From assembly GCA_030831005.1 (NCBI GenBank), contig JAURLW010000044.1:1-5825 (forward strand): a stretch of DNA of 5,825 bases. The letters run 5' to 3'. The notes below the pieces were generated by a model, which was not told the origin of the DNA, ran no database searches, and was given only the letters and a program-made list of their open reading frames with translations. Each line of letters starts with the position of its first letter. Within the stretch, counting starts at the first letter, position 1. Position numbers and translations under genes: made by a program. Positions 1 to 5,825 of this stretch are shown here, piece by piece. This stretch comes from Bacteroidota bacterium. GTDB taxonomy: Bacteria > Bacteroidota > Bacteroidia > Chitinophagales > Chitinophagaceae.

Positions 1-1740
1 AAATTTATTATAAGTAAAAGTAGCTTGGCCCCATAATTGACTCCTTGTGAAACGATTGATGTAATTGTAATTGTAACGATCGCCTACTTGTAAAATTTTA
101 TTGGGCGTATTTAAGTCGTTTTGAATATAATTGGGATTACCAGCATAAGTTCTTGCAGCAAACTGGTTGAAATTGACATAAAAATCACCTCCTAATAAAT
201 CAGATAATTCTCTATAGCTTTCTGTTTTTTGAGAGATGTATAAAAAACCGCCGTATAGGTTTACGCGCTCATCTACTTCTTTATGGAGCACAGTGTTGAA
301 AGATGTTTTTTGGATAGCATCTACGTCATTACTTAAGACATACACGGAGCGATTTCCAGTAATCGAGTTGCCCATAATGCCATTGGCATTTAAAATGGTT
401 TCTCTATTCATTCTATTGGCTTGGTAAAAACGATCCCAATCCAATTGTAACAATGTTGGATTATTTTGAAGCGTGGTAGTGATTTCTTGTGCTAAAGCAG
501 GATTCTCTATCGCATAATAGCTTGGCAATTTCCTATAGTAGTCAGGTCTTGGGTCTTGCCCATTATACCAGTCTAAAGTACTGTTTTCGTTTTTGCCAAA
601 TTGATAGGATAGGGTTGTAGAAAGATGGAAAGTAGAATTAGGGTTAAAATCCCAATTAGCAATGAACGCGGGTTGAAAACTATTAGCTACTTTAGCATTT
701 CTCTTTTCACCATTTTGATAGCCCCAGTTTGGATTGTAAAAATTAGTTCCTGCTAAGTCATAGGCTTCTTGCACGGCCGGAGCTACTTTGCCTCTTCGTG
801 TAGGTGCTCCAAAACTGATTAGATTGAACGTACTTTTTTTAAGTTTTTTACTAATGCCTAAATAGTATGAATAGGCATCATAAAAGGTGCCCGCTACATA
901 ACCTTCTTGAGCCCATCTTTTTGAAAAGGATATTGAATACGCAAATCCATTTGCCATCAATCCAGAACTTTGGGTAAACATTAATCGATTTCTATAACTT
1001 CTATTCGTTAGTGAATAGGATACTCTTGTTTGTTTTCTTTGTCCAGCAGCAGAAGCATCAAATACGGTGCTGCCATTAAGACCTCCAAACGTATAATCAG
1101 AATTTTGCAAACCGTATGAATTATTTCTTGAGCGGAATACGTCGTTTAAGCCACCCCACTGCCCCCAGAATGCATCGCCCGTTTCTACATCATTCATTGG
1201 TGCACCATTAATCAAAACGGTTTGTTGATTTCTATCATATCCCCGCATTTGAAAACGGTAGGTGCCAAAAGTGTAGGCTGCAGCATTGATAAATGGATCT
1301 TTTGATGCACTCAATACGCCTGATACTTGTTGCGATTTAGTGCCATCATCATCTGCGCTCAATGCATTGTCATCTAATGAAATTAATGGAATGTTTAATT
1401 GTGCACCAGGAGCAATTGCTTCGTTTGTTTTAACTGCTATATTGCCTAAATCTACAATTGGCTTGTTGATATCTATTTCTAACTGAAATGTAACAATATT
1501 ATTTCCGGTAATTTTTAGTGTTTGTTTACCAAAACGTACATGGTTAAAATTAAATTTACCAATCGCATCTGAAGTGGTTATTAATTTATTTTCAAGTAAT
1601 GCAATTTGAGCATCACTGATTGGTAATTGATTTTGCTGATTAATAATTAGCCCTTTCACAATGGCCTTATTTTGAGACCAAGCATTAAAAGAAATTGCAG
1701 AAAATGCTATTAGGAAGATGAAAATCTTTTTTAAACTCAT
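1..1740 (-). CDS. TonB-dependent outer-membrane receptor, SusC-like, with carboxypeptidase-regulatory-like N-terminal domain (C-terminal part outside window)
   Basis: The minus-strand frame is open from an ATG at 1738-1740 to the left edge: 580 codons, no stop. Residues 1-22 look like a signal peptide (MSLKK, then a hydrophobic core IFIFLIAFSAI, cleavage probably AWS|QN). Residues about 26-100 resemble the carboxypeptidase-regulatory-like domain (VKGLIINQQNQLPISDAQI, then a GKFNF strand) that precedes many Bacteroidota receptors. An acidic linker follows (about 121-136, LDDNALSADDDG), then a plug-like segment with RGYDRNQQTVLINGAPMND (166-184) and the aromatic motif FWGQWGGLND (191-200). From about 235 on, alternating aromatic and polar residues suggest barrel strands. 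Such receptors import bulky substrates across the outer membrane using TonB/ExbBD energy. The family usually runs to roughly 800-1100 residues, so a sizeable part of the barrel is missing here. No substrate can be assigned and no SusD partner is visible. It is divergent from the secreted hydrolase at 1934. The leader is A-rich with no Shine-Dalgarno. The call is firm for the family and open for the ligand. Confidence 0.9.
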   Translation of the reverse strand, partial: MSLKKIFIFLIAFSAISFNAWSQNKAIVKGLIINQQNQLPISDAQIALLENKLITTSDAIGKFNFNHVRFGKQTLKITGNNIVTFQLEIDINKPIVDLGNIAVKTNEAIAPGAQLNIPLISLDDNALSADDDGTKSQQVSGVLSASKDPFINAAAYTFGTYRFQMRGYDRNQQTVLINGAPMNDVETGDAFWGQWGGLNDVFRSRNNSYGLQNSDYTFGGLNGSTVFDASAAGQRKQTRVSYSLTNRSYRNRLMFTQSSGLMANGFAYSISFSKRWAQEGYVAGTFYDAYSYYLGISKKLKKSTFNLISFGAPTRRGKVAPAVQEAYDLAGTNFYNPNWGYQNGEKRNAKVANSFQPAFIANWDFNPNSTFHLSTTLSYQFGKNENSTLDWYNGQDPRPDYYRKLPSYYAIENPALAQEITTTLQNNPTLLQLDWDRFYQANRMNRETILNANGIMGNSITGNRSVYVLSNDVDAIQKTSFNTVLHKEVDERVNLYGGFLYISQKTESYRELSDLLGGDFYVNFNQFAARTYAGNPNYIQNDLNTPNKILQVGDRYNYNYINRFTRSQLWGQATFTYNKF

Positions 1741-1833
1741 TTTTAATTTTTTACTTGGTATTTAAAAGCTTGGCTGCTTGTTATGATTTAGATTGTAAAT
1801 ATAACCCTTAAAGTTAGTCATTTTTTTGTTTAT

Positions 1834-1841
1834 CAAATTTA
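1834..1841 (-). promoter_or_regulatory. Candidate -7 box (TAnnTTTG) for the TonB-dependent receptor gene
   Basis: On the minus strand this reads TAAATTTG, a perfect match to the Bacteroidota -7 consensus TAnnTTTG. It lies about 93 bases upstream of the receptor ATG and would give a leader of roughly 85 bases. I do not see a matching TTG/TTTG -33 element at the expected 17-23 base spacing, so the support is the -7 box and its position only. Confidence 0.45.
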
Positions 1842-1863
1842 TTAATGAATAGATAATATCATT

Positions 1864-1872
1864 TGTGGATAA
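1864..1872 (-). other. DnaA-box-like 9-mer (TTATCCACA)
   Basis: The plus strand reads TGTGGATAA, whose complement TTATCCACA is a perfect match to the DnaA box consensus TTATNCACA. It sits in the AT-rich gap between two divergent genes, just upstream of the receptor's candidate -7 box. I saw no second copy nearby, and no dnaA, dnaN or other origin-associated gene is in the window, so it is not evidence for an origin. It could be a chance match in AT-rich DNA or a single regulatory DnaA site. Confidence 0.3.
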
Positions 1873-1921
1873 CTATCTTACATTAATTATATTCATATGA
1901 TTTTGATTGAATAAAAAACAC

Positions 1922-1929
1922 CAAATTTG
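1922..1929 (+). promoter_or_regulatory. Weak candidate -7 box for the EEP hydrolase gene
   Basis: CAAATTTG matches TAnnTTTG except for the first base, and a TTTG at 1902-1905 lies 16 bases upstream, slightly short for a -33 element. If used, transcription would begin at or within a few bases of the ATG at 1934, giving a nearly leaderless message. No better match to the consensus was seen on the plus strand in this intergenic region. TATCATTTG at 1857-1865 is one base too long. Confidence 0.25.
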
Positions 1930-1933
1930 TAGT

Positions 1934-2974
1934 ATGAAACATATTGTAATAGTACTAGCTTGTTTATCAATGAGCTCGGTTCTAAAGGCTCAAAATAAAA
2001 GCTATCAGGTAGCTGCGATCTCCTTTTATAATTTTGAAAACTGTTTTGATACGATCAATGATCCCAAAAAAATGGACGAGGATTTTCTTCCTAATGGTCC
2101 TTATCATTACACTAAAGAAGTGTATTATAAGAAGTTGCATAATTTAGCTACGGTAATTAGTCAGCTAGGAACTGAGCTAACACCAGATGGACCTGCAATT
2201 TTGGGAACTGCAGAAATTGAAAATGATCGAGTATTAGAGGATTTAGTAAAACAACCAGAGATTATTGCAAGAAATTATAAGTATGTTTGGTTTGATGGTC
2301 CAGATATAAGAAGTATAGATTGCGGTTTGCTATACAACCCCAAATATTTTAAGGTTATTTATGCTGAATCGCTCAATGTTGATATTGCTAAAACAGGTGA
2401 AAAGGGGGGCAAAACAAGAGATGTACTTCATGTTTGTGGAAATTTATTAGGCGATACGGTGCATGTGTTTGTAAATCACTGGCCCTCACGTAGAGGTGGA
2501 GAAGCAGCATCAGCTCCGCTTAGAGCTATAGCTGCGGGCGTATGTAAGCGAGTGATAGACTCCTTAATGGCGGAAAATCCAGCTACTAAAGCAATTGTAA
2601 TGGGAGATTTAAATGATGACCCAACCAGCCCTAGTGTCAAAAATGTATTGGGTGCGAAGGAGGAAAAGTCAGCTACTGCCTTTAATGAAATTTACAATCC
2701 TTGGATTAAATTCTATAACAAAGGCTTAGGCACCTTAGCCTATCAAGATGCATGGGGTTTGTTTGATCAAATAATGCTTACCGGCAATTTTCTTAAAAAT
2801 GATGATGCGCATTGGAGATATTATAAAGCAGAAGTCTTTAACCGTAATTTTTTGATAGCTAAAACGGGTCAGTTTAAAGGTTATCCTCATCGTTCTTTTG
2901 ATGGCAATAACTGGATTGACGGTTATAGTGACCATTTCCCCGTAGTCTTATATTTAATTAAAGCAAGTAATTAA
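1934..2974 (+). CDS. Secreted endonuclease/exonuclease/phosphatase (EEP) family protein
   Basis: A 346-residue protein with the EEP fold motifs in order: FYNFEN (31-36), AEIEN (93-97, catalytic metal-binding Glu), NHWPSR (181-186, catalytic His), GDLNDDP (224-230, Asp and Asn), FDQIM (277-281) and SDHFP (332-336, general-base Asp-His pair). All hallmark residues are present, so it is probably an active metal-dependent phosphodiesterase or phosphatase. Family members cut nucleic acids, phospholipids or phosphate esters, and the substrate is not readable here. The N-terminus MKHIVIVLACLSMSSVLKA is a signal peptide, so it acts in the periplasm, at the surface or outside. I chose ATG 1934 because it is the only ATG at the 5' end and gives a clean signal peptide. 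The frame also extends to TTG 1907, directly after an in-frame stop at 1904-1906. A divergent TonB-dependent receptor lies 193 bases away, a setting that suggests a joint role in nutrient or phosphate scavenging (inference). Confidence 0.9.
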   Translation: MKHIVIVLACLSMSSVLKAQNKSYQVAAISFYNFENCFDTINDPKKMDEDFLPNGPYHYTKEVYYKKLHNLATVISQLGTELTPDGPAILGTAEIENDRVLEDLVKQPEIIARNYKYVWFDGPDIRSIDCGLLYNPKYFKVIYAESLNVDIAKTGEKGGKTRDVLHVCGNLLGDTVHVFVNHWPSRRGGEAASAPLRAIAAGVCKRVIDSLMAENPATKAIVMGDLNDDPTSPSVKNVLGAKEEKSATAFNEIYNPWIKFYNKGLGTLAYQDAWGLFDQIMLTGNFLKNDDAHWRYYKAEVFNRNFLIAKTGQFKGYPHRSFDGNNWIDGYSDHFPVVLYLIKASN

Positions 2975-2983
2975 CAAGGGTAG

Positions 2984-2991
2984 TAAATTTG
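2984..2991 (+). promoter_or_regulatory. Second TAnnTTTG match upstream of etfB
   Basis: TAAATTTG matches the Bacteroidota -7 consensus perfectly and lies 10 bases after the EEP stop codon, with the ATG of etfB 41 bases beyond its end. No convincing -33 TTTG was seen. It is an alternative to the closer box at 2995-3002; at most one of the two need be real. Confidence 0.3.
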
Positions 2992-2994
2992 TAT

Positions 2995-3002
2995 TATTTT
3001 TG
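2995..3002 (+). promoter_or_regulatory. Candidate -7 box (TAnnTTTG) for the etfBA operon
   Basis: TATTTTTG is a perfect TAnnTTTG match ending 30 bases before the etfB ATG at 3033, giving a leader of about 24 bases, A-rich and without Shine-Dalgarno. It suggests that etfBA is transcribed from its own promoter in the 58-base gap after the EEP gene. No good -33 element and no terminator hairpin were seen in that gap, so read-through from the EEP gene is also possible. Confidence 0.45.
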
Positions 3003-3032
3003 CATTTCAAAAAAAAGTAAAATCAATAATCC

Positions 3033-3776
3033 ATGAAAATTTTAGTTTGTATAGCGCAGGTACCGGATACGACCTCCAAAATTGCGTTTACTGATAATAA
3101 TACAGCATTTGCAACTGAAGGATTAACCATGATTATCAATCCTTATGATGAGTGGTATGCTTTGGTAAGAGCGTTGGAATTAAAAGAAGCTGGAAAGGCT
3201 ACTGCAGTTCATTTGATTACTGTAGGCAAGTCGGAAGTAGAACCTGTAATTAGAAAAGCTCTAGCCTTGGGTGGCGACGAAGCTATTCGTATAGATGTTG
3301 ACAGTAACGATCCACTCGTGGTTGCGCAAGAGATTGCAGCGTATGCAAAAGCACAATCGTATGATCTAGTATTATGTGGTAAAGAATCTATTGATTATAA
3401 CAATGGTGTTGTTGGTGCTATGTTAGCTGCATTATTAGATACAGAGTATGTAGGATTTGCAACAAAACTTGATGTTGAAGGAAACACTGCTTCTTTAGTT
3501 AGAGAAATTGAGGGAGGCGAAGAACATATTTCAAGCAATTTGCCTTTAGTTGTTTCTTGTCAAAAGGGTATGGCAGAGCAACGCATCCCAAATATGAGAG
3601 GCATTATGGCTGCGCGAACGAAACCTTTGGCTGTTGTATCTGGAACAGGTGCGCAAGCGCAAAGTAAAATTGTTGCTTACGAAATGCCAGCAACTAAAAC
3701 GGGTGTTAAAATGATTGATGCCGATAATATGGATCAACTCGTTCAATTATTACATGCTGAAGCAAAAGTTATTTAA
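3033..3776 (+). CDS. etfB: Electron transfer flavoprotein subunit beta
   Basis: A 247-residue protein, near the usual 250-260 for EtfB. It opens with MKILVCIAQVPDT, the standard EtfB start, followed by NPYDE (36-40), the nucleotide-binding-fold segment LCGKESIDYNNG (114-125) and RGIMAARTKP (189-198), which corresponds to the ETF-beta C-terminal signature region. With EtfA it forms the cytoplasmic heterodimer that accepts electrons from flavin dehydrogenases such as acyl-CoA dehydrogenases and passes them to ETF-quinone oxidoreductase. The beta subunit typically binds a structural AMP. The ATG at 3033 is preceded by an A-rich stretch and a TAnnTTTG box. The stop is 19 bases from the etfA start, so the two are probably co-transcribed. 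The loop after GKESID (YNNGVVGAM) differs from both the DDxNQTG form of well-studied ETFs and the DGDTAQVGP form of bifurcating ones; it may be lineage-specific. No dehydrogenase partner is in the window. Confidence 0.95.
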   Translation: MKILVCIAQVPDTTSKIAFTDNNTAFATEGLTMIINPYDEWYALVRALELKEAGKATAVHLITVGKSEVEPVIRKALALGGDEAIRIDVDSNDPLVVAQEIAAYAKAQSYDLVLCGKESIDYNNGVVGAMLAALLDTEYVGFATKLDVEGNTASLVREIEGGEEHISSNLPLVVSCQKGMAEQRIPNMRGIMAARTKPLAVVSGTGAQAQSKIVAYEMPATKTGVKMIDADNMDQLVQLLHAEAKVI

Positions 3777-3795
3777 TTTTTTAAAAGACACTAAC

Positions 3796-4767
3796 ATGAT
3801 CTTAGTATTAGCAGAACAAATCAACGGTAGCTTTAAAAAGAAAACATTTGAAGCACTTCAATATGCGGCAAGTATTGCCCAACATAATAATGATAAAGTT
3901 GCAGCTCTTGTATTGGGCAGTGCACAACAAGATGCAATGCAAGAATTGGGTGCTTATGGTGCTCAAGAAGTATTGCATGTGAATAATGCAAAGTTTGATG
4001 CCTTTTCCGCTAAAGCATTTGCTAAAGCAATGCAACATGTAGCGACAATACATAACGCAACAATTCTAATTGCGCCTCACGACGTTTGCGGTAAAGCAGT
4101 AGCGCCAAGGGTAGCTGCATTAATGCAAGCTGGCATGGTAGCTGGTGCTATAGCACATCCAACTTACAATAATGGTTTTGAGGTTAAGAAAAGTGTATTT
4201 TCAGGTAAAGCATTTACAACTATCGCTATAACATCTCCTGTTAAAGTAATCACTTTAGTGCCAAATACATTTAGTGTTACAAAAGGCGAAGGACTTGCGG
4301 CAATTCAAAATGTAGAAGTAACGATCAACGATGCAGATTTTGCTACCCAAGTAAATTCCGTTGAAAAAGTAACAGGAACAATTCCATTAGGCGAAGCTGA
4401 ATTAGTAGTGAGTGGAGGAAGAGGTATGAAAGGACCAGAAAATTGGCACTTAATTGAAGACTTAGCTAAGGTAATGGGCGCCGCAACTGCTTGTTCACGT
4501 CCGGTAGCAGATAGTCATTGGAGACCACATCACGAGCATGTGGGCCAAACAGGTGGTACTATCAGACCAAACTTATATATTGCTATTGGTATCTCTGGTG
4601 CTATTCAGCATTTAGCGGGCGTTAATAGCTCTAAAACTATAGTGGTAATTAACAAAGATCCAGAAGCGCCATTTTTTAAAGCAGCAGATTATGGTATCGT
4701 TGGCGATGCATTGGAAGTATTGCCTAAACTTAAAGTAGCTATGGAAAAATTCAAAGCTGCTAATTAA
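3796..4767 (+). CDS. etfA: Electron transfer flavoprotein subunit alpha
   Basis: A 323-residue protein of normal EtfA length. The N-terminal domain starts MILVLAEQINGSFKKKTFEA, as in other EtfA proteins. The C-terminal FAD-binding domain is complete: SGGRG (206-210), SRPVAD (234-239), VGQTGG (249-254), LYIAIGISGAIQH (260-272), NKDPEAP (286-292) and ADYGIVGD (297-304). It therefore should bind the redox-active FAD of the ETF heterodimer. In the family signature after SGAIQH the stretch reads IVVIN where Ala is commonly found at the third position, a mild substitution. I chose ATG 3796 because the protein then begins exactly at the conserved MILVLAE start. The frame stays open upstream to 3715, but that would overlap etfB and add an unrelated N-terminus. 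It follows etfB by 19 bases and ends 14 bases before a strong terminator hairpin, marking the end of a two-gene operon. Confidence 0.95.
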   Translation: MILVLAEQINGSFKKKTFEALQYAASIAQHNNDKVAALVLGSAQQDAMQELGAYGAQEVLHVNNAKFDAFSAKAFAKAMQHVATIHNATILIAPHDVCGKAVAPRVAALMQAGMVAGAIAHPTYNNGFEVKKSVFSGKAFTTIAITSPVKVITLVPNTFSVTKGEGLAAIQNVEVTINDADFATQVNSVEKVTGTIPLGEAELVVSGGRGMKGPENWHLIEDLAKVMGAATACSRPVADSHWRPHHEHVGQTGGTIRPNLYIAIGISGAIQHLAGVNSSKTIVVINKDPEAPFFKAADYGIVGDALEVLPKLKVAMEKFKAAN

Positions 4768-4781
4768 TATTAATAGAAGGA

Positions 4782-4817
4782 ATAAAAAAAGCGTCTCAAC
4801 CGAGACGCTTTTTTTAT
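4782..4817. terminator. Bidirectional intrinsic terminator between etfA and the propeller gene
   Basis: A perfect inverted repeat: 4782-4797 pairs with 4802-4817 over 16 bp with an AACC loop (4798-4801). The core is GCGTCTC/GAGACGC, flanked by seven A on the left and seven T on the right. Read on the plus strand it ends in a T run after a GC stem, and it does the same on the minus strand. It therefore fits termination of both etfA (stop at 4767) and the convergent gene (stop at 4831). Confidence 0.92.
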
Positions 4818-4830
4818 AAAATAGTTTTTT

Positions 4831-5825
4831 TTATTCTTTCGAGGCTCCACTTATCGAGGCATTATAATTTCCTCCGTCAAGGCCATTAACTACAGGTGAG
4901 CATTCTATTAATCCATTAATACTCTTCTTCCATACTAATGTTCCCTTAGCGGTATCTAGTGCGTATAAATACTTATCGTAACTGCCAAAGAATACTTTAT
5001 TTTGATAAATAACTGGCGAAGATTTTATTAAACCATCAGTTTTAAATTTCCATTTTATCGAACCATCAATAATTCTTAGCGCATATAAATTATAGTCGTA
5101 CGCGCCTACATAAATTACTTGGTTTAAAGCATATGGGGAAGATACAATTCGATCTGTTGTTAATACTGACCAACGTTTTTTGCCAGATGCAGAGTCTAAA
5201 CAATGTATTTGTTGATCGTTGCTTCCAAAGATAATATTGCCACTGTAGCAAATAGGTGAACTTTGTATTTCACTACCAGTTTGGTAAGTCCATACATTAT
5301 TGCCGGTATTTATATCTATAGCATACAAACGCCCGTCGCCACAGCCTACATAAACAAAGTTGCCTTTAGCTGTTGGAGAAGAATAAATGGGCCCTGAAGT
5401 ACTACATGTCCAAACGACTGAGCCAGTATTTTTATCAACGGCATGTACTTTAGCGTCATAACTCCCTACAATTACCAAATTATTGAATACAGTAGGTGAG
5501 GAATGAACGGATCCGCTTGTTGTATAGGTCCATTTTATAGTATTTGTATTTATATCAATGCAATAAAGATTACCATCTCCAGCACCTATATAAAGAAAGC
5601 CATCTTTTACCATTGGCGTAGATAAGATTTGAGAAGTAAAGCCAAAAACATGTAATTTCTCGCCTGTATAAGCATTGAGTTTAAATAATTGACCCAACTC
5701 GGATATAACAAATACCCAGTCATTATATACACAAGGGCTACCTTGGATATTGCCACCAGCGTTGAATTCCCATCTTTTTTCTCCCGTTTGTGGATCTAGA
5801 GCATATAGAACAGCATTTTGTGAAC
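4831..5825 (-). CDS. PQQ-like (BamB-type) beta-propeller repeat protein, N-terminal part outside window
   Basis: The minus-strand frame runs from the right edge (first whole codon at 5823-5821) to TAA at 4833-4831: 330 residues. A TTG at 5697 is not a real start, because the reading frame and the repeats continue upstream of it to the edge. The protein consists of consecutive 40-residue units of the form LYALDxxTGxxxWxxxTxGxIxSSPxxxxxxVYVGxxD, the pattern of PQQ-like/BamB-like propeller blades. The paired Trp and the SSP turn are kept in most units. Seven full units and a shortened eighth are visible. The tail after the last SPVV (NGLDGGNYNASISGASKE) lacks the usual VYVG strand, so the final blade may close with an N-terminal strand. 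Such proteins act as scaffolds, often in the envelope; no catalytic dehydrogenase features or export signal can be judged from this fragment. It shares the terminator with etfA and is convergent to it. Family is sure, function unknown. Confidence 0.88.
   Translation of the reverse strand, partial: SQNAVLYALDPQTGEKRWEFNAGGNIQGSPCVYNDWVFVISELGQLFKLNAYTGEKLHVFGFTSQILSTPMVKDGFLYIGAGDGNLYCIDINTNTIKWTYTTSGSVHSSPTVFNNLVIVGSYDAKVHAVDKNTGSVVWTCSTSGPIYSSPTAKGNFVYVGCGDGRLYAIDINTGNNVWTYQTGSEIQSSPICYSGNIIFGSNDQQIHCLDSASGKKRWSVLTTDRIVSSPYALNQVIYVGAYDYNLYALRIIDGSIKWKFKTDGLIKSSPVIYQNKVFFGSYDKYLYALDTAKGTLVWKKSINGLIECSPVVNGLDGGNYNASISGASKE
4975..5814 (-). repeat. Seven tandem 40-residue (120-base) propeller units within the CDS
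   Basis: The units occupy 5695-5814, 5575-5694, 5455-5574, 5335-5454, 5215-5334, 5095-5214 and 4975-5094, each exactly 40 codons with no insertion or deletion, followed by a partial eighth at 4888-4974. Shared positions are L-Y-x-[ILV]-D near the start, W at about 15, SSP or STP at about 25-27 and [VI]-x-[VF]-G-x-x-D at the end. The DNA sequences of the units have diverged, so this is an old protein-level repeat and not a recent DNA tandem array. Confidence 0.88.

Noticed and set aside
61..82. Short direct repeat of TGTAAT/TGTAAC units
   Set aside because: It encodes the YNYNY stretch of a receptor barrel strand and is explained by the coding sequence.
236..427. Short plus-strand open frame opposite the receptor gene
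   Set aside because: It is antisense to a clearly coding receptor region and its translation shows no recognisable domain. The same applies to 1286-1486.
1741..1933. Replication origin in the divergent intergenic region
   Set aside because: Only one DnaA box was found, there is no box cluster, and no origin-associated gene lies near; AT richness alone is normal for this genome.
3715..3795. N-terminal extension of etfA back to 3715
   Set aside because: It overlaps the end of etfB, encodes a sequence unlike EtfA, and the conserved MILVLAE start lies at 3796.
3808..4053. Minus-strand open frame opposite etfA
   Set aside because: It is a cysteine-rich shadow of the etfA frame with no domain and no promoter. 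The frames at 2735-2935 and 3546-3746 are rejected for the same reason.
5695..5697. TTG at 5697 as start of the propeller gene
   Set aside because: The same frame stays open to the right edge and encodes another full propeller blade upstream, so the gene is cut by the window and does not start here.

Overview
The window looks like ordinary chromosome from an AT-rich member of the Bacteroidota. The evidence is a SusC-like TonB-dependent receptor with an N-terminal carboxypeptidase-regulatory-like domain, a secreted endonuclease/exonuclease/phosphatase (EEP) protein of the kind common in that phylum, promoter-like TAnnTTTG boxes in the intergenic gaps, and A-rich leaders instead of Shine-Dalgarno sequences. 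The genus cannot be fixed from the sequence alone.

Layout, left to right: (1) 1-1740, minus strand, the first 580 codons of a TonB-dependent outer-membrane receptor whose C-terminal end lies beyond the left edge. (2) 1741-1933, a divergent AT-rich intergenic region holding a perfect TAnnTTTG box for the receptor and one perfect DnaA-box-like 9-mer. (3) 1934-2974, plus strand, a secreted EEP-fold hydrolase. (4) 3033-3776 and 3796-4767, plus strand, etfB and etfA, the two subunits of electron transfer flavoprotein, 19 bases apart and probably one operon. (5) 4782-4817, a perfect 16-bp-stem hairpin flanked by A and T runs, which can act as terminator in both directions. (6) 4831-5825, minus strand, the C-terminal 330 residues of a PQQ-like beta-propeller protein with a strict 40-residue repeat, running off the right edge.

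How the genes work together: the receptor and the EEP hydrolase are divergently arranged and both carry export signals, so they may form an envelope unit that hydrolyses a phosphoester-containing substrate and imports a product. That is an inference from context. EtfB and EtfA form one soluble cytoplasmic heterodimer that carries electrons from flavin dehydrogenases towards the quinone pool; no partner dehydrogenase or ETF-quinone oxidoreductase is in the window. The propeller gene converges on etfA and shares its terminator but has no evident functional link.

I found no mobile element, CRISPR array, RNA gene or clearly new system. The observations worth checking are the receptor/hydrolase pairing, the non-standard receptor linker and plug start, the lone DnaA box, the start-codon and lipoprotein ambiguity of the EEP protein, the unusual nucleotide-loop sequence of EtfB, and the indel-free propeller repeats.
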